DNA of 64,000 nt, from positions 62,001 to 126,000 of the forward strand of contig CP065955.1 of assembly GCA_016126655.1 (NCBI GenBank), written 5' to 3'. This document shows, in pieces, positions 42,841 to 50,910 of this stretch; the first letter of the stretch is position 1, and every line of letters begins with the position of its first letter. The notes under the pieces are model-generated. The model saw only the letters and a program-made list of their open reading frames with translations. It was not told the DNA's origin and did not search any database. The translations under genes were made by a program, and so were the position numbers. Origin of the DNA: Aerococcaceae bacterium zg-1292 (GTDB lineage Bacteria; Bacillota; Bacilli; Lactobacillales; Aerococcaceae).

Positions 42841-44133
42841 ATGGATGAAAAAAATATGAGTAAATGGCAAGCAGTCAATTTAAATCAAGCAACAGGGGTG
42901 CAAACAACCTTAACGCATCCTCTATCAGATGAGCAGTTGGTGGAGATACTTGATTTAAATACAGAGCAATTAACGTATTATTTAGAAGAGAGTATTTTAG
43001 AAAATCCGTTTATTGAAATGGATTATGCAATTGAAAAGAAAGTAGCAAATATCGACTCTTCCAAGATGAATCATGTGGATGAAAGTGTTGACCACGCAAT
43101 TGGTGCCTCTCAAAGTTTAATTATGTTTTTATTTGAACAAATTATGTTGTACCGCCAAACACCTATTCGAGATGCTATGGTACGTTTAGTTGATTACCTA
43201 GATGAACGCGGTTATTTGCCATATACGTATCAAGAATTAGCGGAGAAATTAGATTTAGATGCGATGATTGTACTGGATGCGATGACGTTAATTAAACAAT
43301 TAGAGCCTGCAGGTGTTGGTGCGTATGATTTGCAAGAATGTCTCATGTTACAAACGGAACAAGATTCCAAAGCTCCTAATGTTGCGTATTATTTATTAGA
43401 AGAATATTTTGATTTACTATCTGTTCATGATATCGTAGCGATTGAGGAAAAAAGTCAATTGAATCGTGATGAAATTGAAGCGTGTTTGTTGTACTTCCAT
43501 TCACTAAGACCTGTTCCGGCAGCGCTCTTTGACCGTCAACAAAATGTGAATTTAATTCCTGATATTTCTGTACGTTACCGCGATGAATGGTTAGAAATGC
43601 GCTATAATCGTCATTTTTATCCACAACTAATATTTAATCAAGGATATTTCGATGAGATGAAACAACAAGATGATGCGGAACTGCAAGCATATATTGAGCA
43701 GCATCGTGTGAATTACCAAGCATTAGCAACCCGTTTAGCGGACCGTGAAACGTTAATTATTGCGATGGCGCAAGCGATTATTAAAGCGCAACTTCAGTTC
43801 TTTAAAGGAGAAACAGAAGAAAAAGTGCCGTATTTGTTGAAAGATTTGGCTAAGGATTTAAATATTTCTGAATCGGTGGCGAAATTATTAGTGACGAATA
43901 AAAATATTGAAGTCGGAACTCATGTTTATCCATTGACAGACTTTATTAATGTTACTTACCATAAAGGCCGCGGAGGTTTGAATACCGTCAACATTAAAGA
44001 AATTATTGCGAAATTAATCGAGCAATCGTCGTCAACGATTAATAATGCAGATTTGGTGGCGCAGTTAGCAGAGGAAAAAATTATTATGAGTGAACAGTTG
44101 GTTGAAGATTATCGTTGTGCGTTAGGAAAATAG
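42841..44133 (+). CDS. rpoN: RNA polymerase sigma-54 factor, divergent DNA-binding end
   Basis: A 430-residue sigma-54-like protein. Region I (about 8-50) is Gln/Leu-rich with LEESILENPFIEMD; the core-binding part has LEPAGVGAYDLQECL; the helix-turn-helix area is LLKDLAKDLNISESVAKLLVTNK. The near-invariant RpoN box (ARRTVAKYRE) is not visible: at its place stands MSEQLVEDYRCALGK and the protein ends. Promoter recognition may be altered or lost. No PTS or LevR-type activator gene is close. Confidence 0.85.
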   Translation: MDEKNMSKWQAVNLNQATGVQTTLTHPLSDEQLVEILDLNTEQLTYYLEESILENPFIEMDYAIEKKVANIDSSKMNHVDESVDHAIGASQSLIMFLFEQIMLYRQTPIRDAMVRLVDYLDERGYLPYTYQELAEKLDLDAMIVLDAMTLIKQLEPAGVGAYDLQECLMLQTEQDSKAPNVAYYLLEEYFDLLSVHDIVAIEEKSQLNRDEIEACLLYFHSLRPVPAALFDRQQNVNLIPDISVRYRDEWLEMRYNRHFYPQLIFNQGYFDEMKQQDDAELQAYIEQHRVNYQALATRLADRETLIIAMAQAIIKAQLQFFKGETEEKVPYLLKDLAKDLNISESVAKLLVTNKNIEVGTHVYPLTDFINVTYHKGRGGLNTVNIKEIIAKLIEQSSSTINNADLVAQLAEEKIIMSEQLVEDYRCALGK

Positions 44134-44167
44134 TTTGGTGGCAGCAACTTGACGGAATACACCTCAA

Positions 44168-44206
44168 AAAGACCGAAGATAATCACACATTATCTTCGGT
44201 CTTTCA
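44168..44206 (+). terminator. Bidirectional terminator
   Basis: AAAGACCGAAGATAAT pairs with ATTATCTTCGGTCTTT around CACAC, between the convergent sigma-54 and secreted-protein genes. Confidence 0.92.
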
Positions 44207-44212
44207 ATATGT

Positions 44213-44875
44213 TCAAGCTTCATCTTTATATGTAAAGAGCGGGTTAGTCCAATTGGTCAAATGATAAACCGTCAATGTTTTGTCCGCTTCATCATAGTAA
44301 GCAATCATAATTAATCGATTACCTAATTGTGTCATTGACTCAGATAAGATGGTTAAGTCATTGTCGGGCAAGGTTTGTTGTGCGGCTGCATAAGTCATCG
44401 GTACGATGATGCGTGGAATATAAACAGTTTGGCCATCTAATGTCATAGTGACTTGATCAACAGATACATTTAAGTTAGATAATTGACTATGATTATTTAA
44501 AACTTCTTGTAACGATTGTAGTTCATTAGCAGATATTTCGGATTGATTGGCTGTTTTTTCGTCTTGAGAATAATGTTCTTGATAATACTTGTTAATGGCA
44601 TTGTAAATATCCATCCCCGCTAAACGTGGAGGCACCGTAGCGGTAGGGTAATCACTCTCGCCGATGATTTTTTCATCGAATAAACTTTTGGCAACAGGTG
44701 CTTGTGTAGTTGATTCCGTGGTCATAGTAGTTACATCCGCAACAGTTGTTTCACTTACCGCTGTTGTTATTGGTGTGGTATTCGGTGAACTCACGGGTGG
44801 TGTGACCGACTGATACGTTAGGTAACTAACGAGGGCTAAGGCTAATAGTAAAACAAATAAAATTAATTTTTTCAT
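44213..44875 (-). CDS. Exported protein of unknown function
   Basis: A 220-residue protein with an N-terminal signal or anchor helix (3-22), a Thr/Pro/Ser-rich linker (about 24-64) and a C-terminal globular part (about 70-220) with DIYNAINKYYQEHY and VDQVTMTLDGQTVYIPRI. No lipobox Cys. I do not recognise the family. Its linker resembles that of the DUF4430 lipoprotein. AAAAGGATTTG precedes ATG 44875. Confidence 0.7.
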   Translation of the reverse strand: MKKLILFVLLLALALVSYLTYQSVTPPVSSPNTTPITTAVSETTVADVTTMTTESTTQAPVAKSLFDEKIIGESDYPTATVPPRLAGMDIYNAINKYYQEHYSQDEKTANQSEISANELQSLQEVLNNHSQLSNLNVSVDQVTMTLDGQTVYIPRIIVPMTYAAAQQTLPDNDLTILSESMTQLGNRLIMIAYYDEADKTLTVYHLTNWTNPLFTYKDEA

Positions 44876-44884
44876 AGACAAATC

Positions 44885-45297
44885 CTTTTCTTTAAATTGC
44901 AGTCAAACACGCTCGACCGTCGAACGCAATGATCCCTGCGGTTTGCGAGCAGTGAATCAACAACGAAGGCGGAACGCTAGTTTTATTGTAACAAACAATC
45001 AGGATAAGGTATAGTAAAAGTGTTAGGCAGTCAAGGGCGGTGTTTGTCAGTTGTAGTTATTGTATGTTCCGTTCGTATGGGGTGGCTAGCTACCTCATTT
45101 AGCATTTTTTGGATAGATGATACCCAGGAAAGATTGTTGCACACATATTCTTTGATGAATTTGTATTTTTTTAAACTTTCAGTTATAATTTGATGAACAG
45201 ACGCTGGATGACTAAGAATAAAATACATCATGTAAAGAAGCTGTTTTCGTTATTAAAACAGTGGAGATTCAGGCTGTTTATATTTTTCTTACATAAT
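44885..45297. other. Long intergenic stretch
   Basis: No gene seen. The left third has short palindromes (CGTTCGACGGTCGAGCG read on minus). TTGTAA (44986) with an 18-base gap to TATAGT (45010) could be a plus-strand promoter for the MarR gene about 580 bases away. Open frames here look random. Confidence 0.4.
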
Positions 45298-45387
45298 AGA
45301 GTGTGGATGCGAGTGTTTGTCTCGAACTACTGGAGTGAGGTTCGACGAAGCGGATGATAAGATTGATTACCCGAACGAGCCGGAAAA
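45298..45387 (+). repeat. CL repeat, shortened, first of three before marR-type gene
   Basis: TAGAGTGTGGATGCGAG, GTCTCGAACTACTGGAGTGAGGT, GATTACCCGAACGAGCCGGAAAA. The inner arm and the AGTGG segment are missing. Confidence 0.65.
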
Positions 45388-45504
45388 CATGGTGAGAGAG
45401 GGCGTTTAGCCTTGAATTACAAGAGGAAGACACTGAAGTGCGAGCAACGCACAGAGGGATTTTGTGAAGTGGAGGTCAAGTCAGCCCAAGCACACCAGAA
45501 TAAA
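45388..45504 (+). repeat. CL repeat, complete, second of three
   Basis: A 117-base unit: CATGGTGAGAGAGGGCG, GCCTTGAATTACAAGAGG, the inner hairpin AGTGCGAGCAACGCAC, ATTTTGTGAAGTGGAGGTCAAG, CCCAAGCACACCAGAATAAA. Class B inner arm. CTTGA pairs with TCAAG. Confidence 0.85.
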
Positions 45505-45592
45505 CATAGTGTAAGCGCGGGCGATTTGACTTGAACCACTGGAGGAAAATACTGGCGTGAGATTTCCCTCTACTATATATATTACGAGGAGG
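45505..45592 (+). repeat. CL repeat, 3' half replaced, third of three
   Basis: CATAGTGTAAGCGCGGGCG, TTGACTTGAACCACTGGAGG, ACTGGCGTGAGA; after that the repeat is lost (CTCTACTATATATATT) until GAGGAGG, the ribosome binding site of the next gene. Confidence 0.8.
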
Positions 45593-45597
45593 TATTT

Positions 45598-46050
45598 ATG
45601 AAAGACGACTTAATAAAATCATTATTTCAAGTGAATACACAATTAAATCGTATTAAACGAATCTGTTTTGATAAAATTGATATTATGTCACGCAGTGAGT
45701 ATTCGTTTTTACAACATGTGATTGATTTAGCGGATAAAAAAGAAGAACAAACGATTTCGCAAGTAGCGCAAGAATTACAATTATCAAATGCAGCTGTGTC
45801 ACGAACGATTAAACATTTGTTAGCCAAAGAATGGCTCGTGCGCGAAGTTGTCGAAACAGACAGACGCCACAGTATTGTCAAAGTATCTCCTTTGGGGCGT
45901 GAAGTGTTTACGCAAATGGATAAAGCACTAATGGAACTGCTCTCTTCGGCAGTGGAACAAATTGACGAAGAAGATTTAACGACATTTATTACACTAGGTA
46001 AACAGATACATCAACAATTATCCGAACATGCTGAAGATGATAATCAATAA
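45598..46050 (+). CDS. MarR-family transcriptional regulator
   Basis: A 150-residue winged-helix regulator: SRSEYSFLQHVIDLADKK, recognition region ISQVAQELQLSNAAVSRTIKHLLAKEWL, and wing REVVETDRRHSIVKVSPLG. Helices at both ends form the dimer. AGGAGG lies six bases before the ATG. The effector and targets are unknown; the SanA-like gene 98 bases downstream is a candidate. Confidence 0.92.
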   Translation: MKDDLIKSLFQVNTQLNRIKRICFDKIDIMSRSEYSFLQHVIDLADKKEEQTISQVAQELQLSNAAVSRTIKHLLAKEWLVREVVETDRRHSIVKVSPLGREVFTQMDKALMELLSSAVEQIDEEDLTTFITLGKQIHQQLSEHAEDDNQ

Positions 46051-46148
46051 CGGTGTATAGCAAGTGCATGGCTCCATTATTAACTAGACGAATACCGTTC
46101 TAAAATTAAAAAGCGAGTAGGTAAAAATCAACGAAAAGGAATAATAGG

Positions 46149-46853
46149 GTGAAAAAAATTTTAAAACTAATAATTGTCAGTAGTGTACTTATCTTTTTAC
46201 TGAGTATTTTCTTTGTCGCCGCCATTAATCTATTCGTAATCATCTCAACGTCTGCTAAACAGTATTCGCTTGAACGTTTTGATAGTAATCAAACGCATCA
46301 AGCCGCAGAGGTGCCGATACTTGTTTTAGGTGCAGGTATTATTGATAACCAAACACCGAGTAAAATTTTAGCAGCAAGATTAGACGCTGCGATTGCGCTA
46401 GCTAAACGCTATCCGGAGAAAAAAATAATTATGAGTGGTGACCATAAAGATGCTTACTATGATGAAGTGAGCGTGATGAAAAAATATGCAACCCAACATG
46501 GTATTGCTAGCGAACGTATTTACCTAGACCATGCAGGATATTCGACGTATGACAGTATGTATCGCATAAAAAATGTGTTACATCAACAACAAGTGATTAT
46601 CGTAACACAAGGTTATCATTTATCTCGTGCCTTGATGTTGGCTAACGGGATGAATCTTGATGCGGTAGGTATCCAGGCTAAAGAAGTAAATAGTACGCGT
46701 ATGAAGCGTGAAACACGGGAAATATTAGCGCGCATCAAAGATTTCATGGTTACGTATTGGCGTTATTCGCCACCCGCTGTGGAAGAAGCATATGAGTTTG
46801 ACTTGCGTCAGTCAGGTGATTGGACGGATGAAAAAGATAGTTTATTAGACTAA
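46149..46853 (+). CDS. SanA/YdcF-like envelope protein (DUF218)
   Basis: A 234-residue protein with one N-terminal membrane helix (about 5-33) and an outside DUF218 domain: VPILVLGAGIIDNQTPSKILAARLDAAIAL, IIMSGDHKDAYYDEVSVMKKYA, YSTYDSMYRIKNV, VIIVTQGYHLSRALMLA. SanA in E. coli affects envelope permeability. The start codon is GTG 46149. A second DUF218 gene is at 27133-28137. Confidence 0.88.
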   Translation: MKKILKLIIVSSVLIFLLSIFFVAAINLFVIISTSAKQYSLERFDSNQTHQAAEVPILVLGAGIIDNQTPSKILAARLDAAIALAKRYPEKKIIMSGDHKDAYYDEVSVMKKYATQHGIASERIYLDHAGYSTYDSMYRIKNVLHQQQVIIVTQGYHLSRALMLANGMNLDAVGIQAKEVNSTRMKRETREILARIKDFMVTYWRYSPPAVEEAYEFDLRQSGDWTDEKDSLLD

Positions 46854-46876
46854 AATGAAAAATATTAAAATAGCGC

Positions 46877-46905
46877 TTGACTTTCATGAGCGAAGAGTAT
46901 AAAAT
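46877..46905 (+). promoter_or_regulatory. Promoter of leader peptide / aromatic transport operon
   Basis: TTGACT (46877-46882), exactly 17 bases, TAAAAT (46900-46905). It stands 25 bases before the leader-peptide ATG and 297 before the first transporter gene. Confidence 0.78.
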
Positions 46906-46929
46906 GAATTCAAGATTAAAGGAAAGGCG

Positions 46930-46992
46930 ATGCTCATGATGAATCAGCACTTATTACAACAAACATCATATTTTTACGGCTACTTTAGATAA
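46930..46992 (+). CDS. Leader peptide rich in Tyr and Phe
   Basis: A 20-codon frame with its own AAAGGAAAGG: MLMMNQHLLQQTS then Y-F-Y-G-Y-F-R-stop. Five of the last seven residues are Tyr or Phe (codons TAT TTT TAC GGC TAC TTT, 46969-46986), and TAA is followed at once by the first arm of a hairpin. This is the arrangement of attenuation leader peptides, in which a ribosome waiting for charged tRNA decides RNA folding. Confidence 0.8.
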   Translation: MLMMNQHLLQQTSYFYGYFR

Positions 46993-47185
46993 CGTTTGTA
47001 TCGAGTAAAGACTCTAGATACAAACGGACAAACAAACGTTTGTATCTATGGGAGCTGCAATTTTGATGCCCGCATAGATGCGATAATCTAAGCGGGAATA
47101 CAATAAGTCGTTTGAATATCGTGACACGATTTTCAAAGTGATGAAAACAACCTGTTTAGATGAATGCTAAACAGGTTGTTTTTTT
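46993..47185 (+). promoter_or_regulatory. Transcription attenuator with alternative hairpins
   Basis: Arm 1 CGTTTGTATC (46993-47002) pairs with arm 2 GATACAAACG (47017-47026), extended by GAGT/ACTC. Arm 3 (47037-47046) repeats arm 1 exactly, so arm 2 can pair with either 1 or 3. Further hairpins are CCCGC..GCGGG (47069-47096) and TTTGAA..TTCAAA (about 47112-47138). A strong terminator AACAACCTGTTTAG/CTAAACAGGTTGTT plus T7 (47147-47185) ends just before the ribosome binding site of the first transporter gene. No T-box signature is present. Confidence 0.78.
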
Positions 47186-47201
47186 ATTACGAGGAGGAAA
47201 A

Positions 47202-48161
47202 ATGATGAAAAATAAATATCGCTATTGGATGAAAGTGTTAATGCTATTACTGATTATTGCAGGACAAATGTCAGTAGTAAGCGCAGAAGAAGTCATTAAA
47301 ATCGGGGTGCTTCAATACGTTGAACACGTCTCGTTAAATGCGAATTATCAAGGCTTTATTGATGGATTAAAAGAACTCGGTTATGAAGAGGGTAAAAATA
47401 TCGCTATTGAATATGTGAATGCAGCAGCAGATAATGCGAACTTGCAATCAATGAGTGAAAAATTAGTCAAAAATAATGATTATTTATTTGCGATTGCCAC
47501 ACCGGCTGCTCAAGCCTTAGCCAATGTCGCCGGCAAGGCCCCGCTGTATTTTTCTGCGGTGACAGATCCGGTAGCTGCCGGATTGGTAGATAATTTGGAA
47601 AAGCCGAGTAAATCAGTGACGGGCACAATCGATGCTTCGCCGATTGACGAACAAGTTAAACTATTACAGCAGTTGCAACCGAAAGCTAAAACGATTGGCT
47701 TATTATACAATTCAGGCGAAACCAATTCGCAAGCAGAAGCAAAGCGTGCTCAAACAGCATTAGAAAAAAAGGGGTTGAAAGTGGAACACTATACAGTCAC
47801 TTCAACCAATGATATTAGTCAAGTGATGCAAAGTATGGTCGGAAAAGTTGATGCGATATTCACAGTAACCGATAATACTATCGCTAGTGCGATGTCACTC
47901 GTAGGCGATTTAGCGCTTGAGGCGAAATTAGCTATTTTCGGCGGTTCGACAGATATGATATTAGAAAATGGATTAGCTACCTACGGCTTAGATTATTATT
48001 CATTAGGTAAACAAACAGCAGCAATGCTTGTCAAGCAACTCAAAGCTGGCGGTAAAGGACAAACATTACCGGTTGAATCAGCAGCAGAACAAAAATTAGT
48101 GATTAATGAAAAAGTGGCAGCAGCATTGAATATCGATGTGTCAGCAGTCAAAAAGGAATAA
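47202..48161 (+). CDS. ABC substrate-binding protein, TrpX-like (first)
   Basis: A 319-residue periplasmic-binding-type protein of the ABC_sub_bind (PF04392) class that includes streptococcal TrpX. Motifs: IKIGVLQYVEHVSLNANYQGFIDGL, ATPAAQALAN, FSAVTDPVAAGLV, VTGTIDASPIDEQVKLL, FTVTDNTIASAM. The signal peptide ends in VVSA-EEV without a lipobox Cys, unusual for Gram-positive binding proteins. GAGGAGG precedes the ATG. It is the first gene after the attenuator. Confidence 0.9.
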   Translation: MMKNKYRYWMKVLMLLLIIAGQMSVVSAEEVIKIGVLQYVEHVSLNANYQGFIDGLKELGYEEGKNIAIEYVNAAADNANLQSMSEKLVKNNDYLFAIATPAAQALANVAGKAPLYFSAVTDPVAAGLVDNLEKPSKSVTGTIDASPIDEQVKLLQQLQPKAKTIGLLYNSGETNSQAEAKRAQTALEKKGLKVEHYTVTSTNDISQVMQSMVGKVDAIFTVTDNTIASAMSLVGDLALEAKLAIFGGSTDMILENGLATYGLDYYSLGKQTAAMLVKQLKAGGKGQTLPVESAAEQKLVINEKVAAALNIDVSAVKKE

Positions 48162-48178
48162 GAAAGCAGGAATCAAAT

Positions 48179-49126
48179 ATGTTTAAGTTAAAAAAATTCA
48201 ATGTAGTAATGGTTATTGTTATGGTCGTAGCATCGTTATTGCCACTATCAGTGAATTCGCAAGAAGAAACAATTAAAATCGGCATTTTACAAACAGTGGA
48301 ACACGAAGCGTTAGATGCAGTGTTAAAAGGATTTAAAGAAACGATTGAGCAATCCAGTCTAAAAGGTCGCGTGAAATGGGATGTCCAAAATGCGAGTGGT
48401 GATATGGCAAATTTACAGTCAATGAGTGAAAAATTAGCACGAGACAATGATATTTTATTTGCGATTGCTACACCGGCGGCGCAAGCATTGGCGACTGTTG
48501 AAACTAAAAAACCAATCTTTATTGCCGCAGTCACCGACCCAATTGAAGCTGGGCTAGCGAAGAGTTTAGAGCAACCGGGACGTAATGTCACAGGAACGAG
48601 TGATATGGCGCCGATTGAAGAACAAGTGGCATTATTAACGCGAAATTTTCCGAACGTGAAAAAGGTTGGCATTATCTATAATTCAAGTGAAATTAATTCA
48701 GTGGTGTTAGCGGAATTAGCAACCAAAGCGTTAAAAGCAGCGGGGTTAGCAGTAGAATCTGGCACGGTTACCAGTACAAACGATATTGCGCAAGTGTTAA
48801 CACCGCTTGTAGAAAAAGTGGATGCTATGTTCATGGTGACGGATAATACCATCGACAGTTCCATTGCATTAGTCGGCGATATCGTTAAATCTGCAAAAAT
48901 TCCGATGATTGGTTCTTCTGAGCCTGTTGTAAAAGCAAATGGTTTAGCGACCTTATCAAATTCATATAAAGATTACGGTGTTCAAACGGCAGAAATGCTA
49001 ATTAAAATGGTTGAAGGAAATTTAAACCCGGCAGAGATGCCGATTGAATTGGCGAATAAGTTAGAATTAGTGGTCAATGACGCATTTGCGAAAGCCATTG
49101 GTGTCAATCCAGCATCGATAAAATAA
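48179..49126 (+). CDS. ABC substrate-binding protein, TrpX-like (second)
   Basis: A 315-residue paralogue of the preceding protein with the same motifs (IKIGILQTVEHEALDAVLKGF, ATPAAQALATV, VTDPIEAGLA, MAPIEEQVALL, FMVTDNTIDSSI), clearly a tandem duplication that has diverged. The signal peptide also lacks a lipobox Cys (LSVNS-QEE). The two may bind different aromatic ligands for one permease. Confidence 0.9.
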   Translation: MFKLKKFNVVMVIVMVVASLLPLSVNSQEETIKIGILQTVEHEALDAVLKGFKETIEQSSLKGRVKWDVQNASGDMANLQSMSEKLARDNDILFAIATPAAQALATVETKKPIFIAAVTDPIEAGLAKSLEQPGRNVTGTSDMAPIEEQVALLTRNFPNVKKVGIIYNSSEINSVVLAELATKALKAAGLAVESGTVTSTNDIAQVLTPLVEKVDAMFMVTDNTIDSSIALVGDIVKSAKIPMIGSSEPVVKANGLATLSNSYKDYGVQTAEMLIKMVEGNLNPAEMPIELANKLELVVNDAFAKAIGVNPASIK

Positions 49127-49147
49127 TAGAAAGAAGGCATTATTTCA

Positions 49148-50062
49148 ATGATAGATATTATCGTTTCAAGTTTTACGCAAGGGGTTGTTTGGTCCGTGAT
49201 GGCCATTGGTGTTTACATCACGTTTCGCTTATTAGATATCGCCGATTTATCAGCTGAGGGGACGTTCCCTTTAGGAGCAGCAATTTGTGCTAGCTTAATT
49301 ACGAGTGGTATTCATCCAATGCTAGCGACCTTAATTGCCTTTGTTGGCGGCGCATTAGCCGGTCTATTGGCCGGTTGGATTCATACAAAATTACATATCC
49401 CAGCGCTGATTACGGGTATTTTAGTGTTAACTGGATTATATTCCATTAACTTGCATGTCATGGCAGGACGTCCTAATATTGCTTTGCTCGGTCAAAACAC
49501 TATTTTTTCCATCGTCCAAGAAGCGACGGGGTGGAGCAAAAATGTGAGTGTATTAGTGGTGACGCTAGTGATACTCGCAGTAATTTTAACTCTGTTAGTA
49601 TCTTTTTTAAATACAGAATTAGGACTGGCGTTACGTGCAACAGGTGATAATTTAGCAATGAGTGCAGCCAATGGTATTAATACGAATTGGATGAAAACAA
49701 TCGGCTATATGATTGGTAATGGACTGATTGCATTAGCTGGAGCGATGGTTGCACAAAAAGATGGATTCAGTGATATTGGTATGGGGATTGGGACGATTGT
49801 TATTGGATTAGCATCGGTCATTGTCGCTGAAGTAGTTATTCCGAATAAAACGATTGGAATTCGTTTAACAACCATTATCTTAGGTAGTTTTATTTACCGT
49901 TTAATTATCGACACGATATTAAATCAGCCATTTATTAGCATTCGTTCAACGGACTTACGTTTCTTCTCTGCGATATTATTAACCTTTGTCTTATATTTGC
50001 CAGAATTGCAAAAACAACGTGTAGCAAAAAGTCGCTTAACTAAAGGAGGGCGAGCAGCATGA
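49148..50062 (+). CDS. ABC permease, TrpY-like
   Basis: A 304-residue membrane protein with about eight to nine helices of the BPD_transp_2 (branched-chain type) family: VYITFRLLDIADLSAEGTFPLGAAI, ALRATGDNLAMSAANGINTNWMK, and IVIGLASVIVAEVV. It moves the ligand delivered by the two TrpX-like proteins. Its end overlaps the ATPase start by four bases. Confidence 0.92.
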   Translation: MIDIIVSSFTQGVVWSVMAIGVYITFRLLDIADLSAEGTFPLGAAICASLITSGIHPMLATLIAFVGGALAGLLAGWIHTKLHIPALITGILVLTGLYSINLHVMAGRPNIALLGQNTIFSIVQEATGWSKNVSVLVVTLVILAVILTLLVSFLNTELGLALRATGDNLAMSAANGINTNWMKTIGYMIGNGLIALAGAMVAQKDGFSDIGMGIGTIVIGLASVIVAEVVIPNKTIGIRLTTIILGSFIYRLIIDTILNQPFISIRSTDLRFFSAILLTFVLYLPELQKQRVAKSRLTKGGRAA

Positions 50063-50859
50063 GTCAATTAACTTTAACCAATATCCATAAATCCTTTGCA
50101 GTGGGAACAGTCAATGAAAATCATGTGCTAAAAGGCATTGATTTAGTTATTAATAAAGGGGATTTTATAACAGTCATCGGCGGAAATGGTGCCGGGAAAT
50201 CCACATTGTTGAATACTATATCTGGCAATCATACGCCAGATAGGGGAAGTGTTCATATTGGTAGCGAAGACGTCACGCGTTGGTCGACAGCCAAACGTTC
50301 AGCTAAAATTGGGTATGTGTTTCAAGATCCGCGTATGGGGACAGCCAAACGCTTGACCATTCAAGAAAATATGGCATTAGCCTATCGTAGAGGGCTCAAA
50401 CGTGGTTTACGTTGGGGCGTGAAAAAAATGGAAAAATCACTCATGAAAGAACGCCTAGCTACCTTAGGATTAGGATTGGAAAACCGCCTGGAGACTGAAG
50501 TGGACTTTTTATCCGGTGGACAGCGACAAGCGTTAACGTTATTGATGGCAACTTTACGACAGCCTGATTTATTGTTATTAGATGAGCATACAGCTGCTTT
50601 AGACCCGAAAACAAGTCAAATGGTACTATCTTTAACAGAAAAAATTATTTCAGAACAAGAGTTGACAGCATTGATGATTACGCATAATATGGAAGATGCA
50701 TTAAAATACGGCAATCGTTTGATTATGTTACATCAAGGTCGAATTGTCGTTGATATTAATAAAGAAGAAAAAGCATCGATGAATGTTGTTGATTTATTGA
50801 ACTTATTTAAAGCACAAAGTGGCGAAGCAATCGCCTCAGATAGTATGTTGCTTGGATAG
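50059..50859 (+). CDS. ABC ATPase, TrpZ-like
   Basis: A 266-residue ATPase: Walker A GGNGAGKST (about 39-47), signature LSGGQRQ (usually LSGGQ; about 154), Walker B LLLLDEHTA, and the H-loop in MITHNMEDA. The Walker B tail has EH in place of EP. It drives the permease with which it overlaps. Confidence 0.93.
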   Translation: MSQLTLTNIHKSFAVGTVNENHVLKGIDLVINKGDFITVIGGNGAGKSTLLNTISGNHTPDRGSVHIGSEDVTRWSTAKRSAKIGYVFQDPRMGTAKRLTIQENMALAYRRGLKRGLRWGVKKMEKSLMKERLATLGLGLENRLETEVDFLSGGQRQALTLLMATLRQPDLLLLDEHTAALDPKTSQMVLSLTEKIISEQELTALMITHNMEDALKYGNRLIMLHQGRIVVDINKEEKASMNVVDLLNLFKAQSGEAIASDSMLLG

Positions 50860-50910
50860 TTTGTTTAATTAAGGAATGCGACAAAACTCGGTGCATCAAA
50901 GGAGTTAATT

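Noticed and set aside
44895-44985. Minus-strand CL repeat before the exported unknown protein
   Set aside because: Only scattered matches (GCGTTCC, GATTCACTG) and no core sequence; not separable from chance.
46930-47185. T-box riboswitch upstream of the TrpX-like genes
   Set aside because: No AGNNGGTGGNACCGCG-like T-box sequence or specifier stem is present; a leader peptide with alternative arms fits better.
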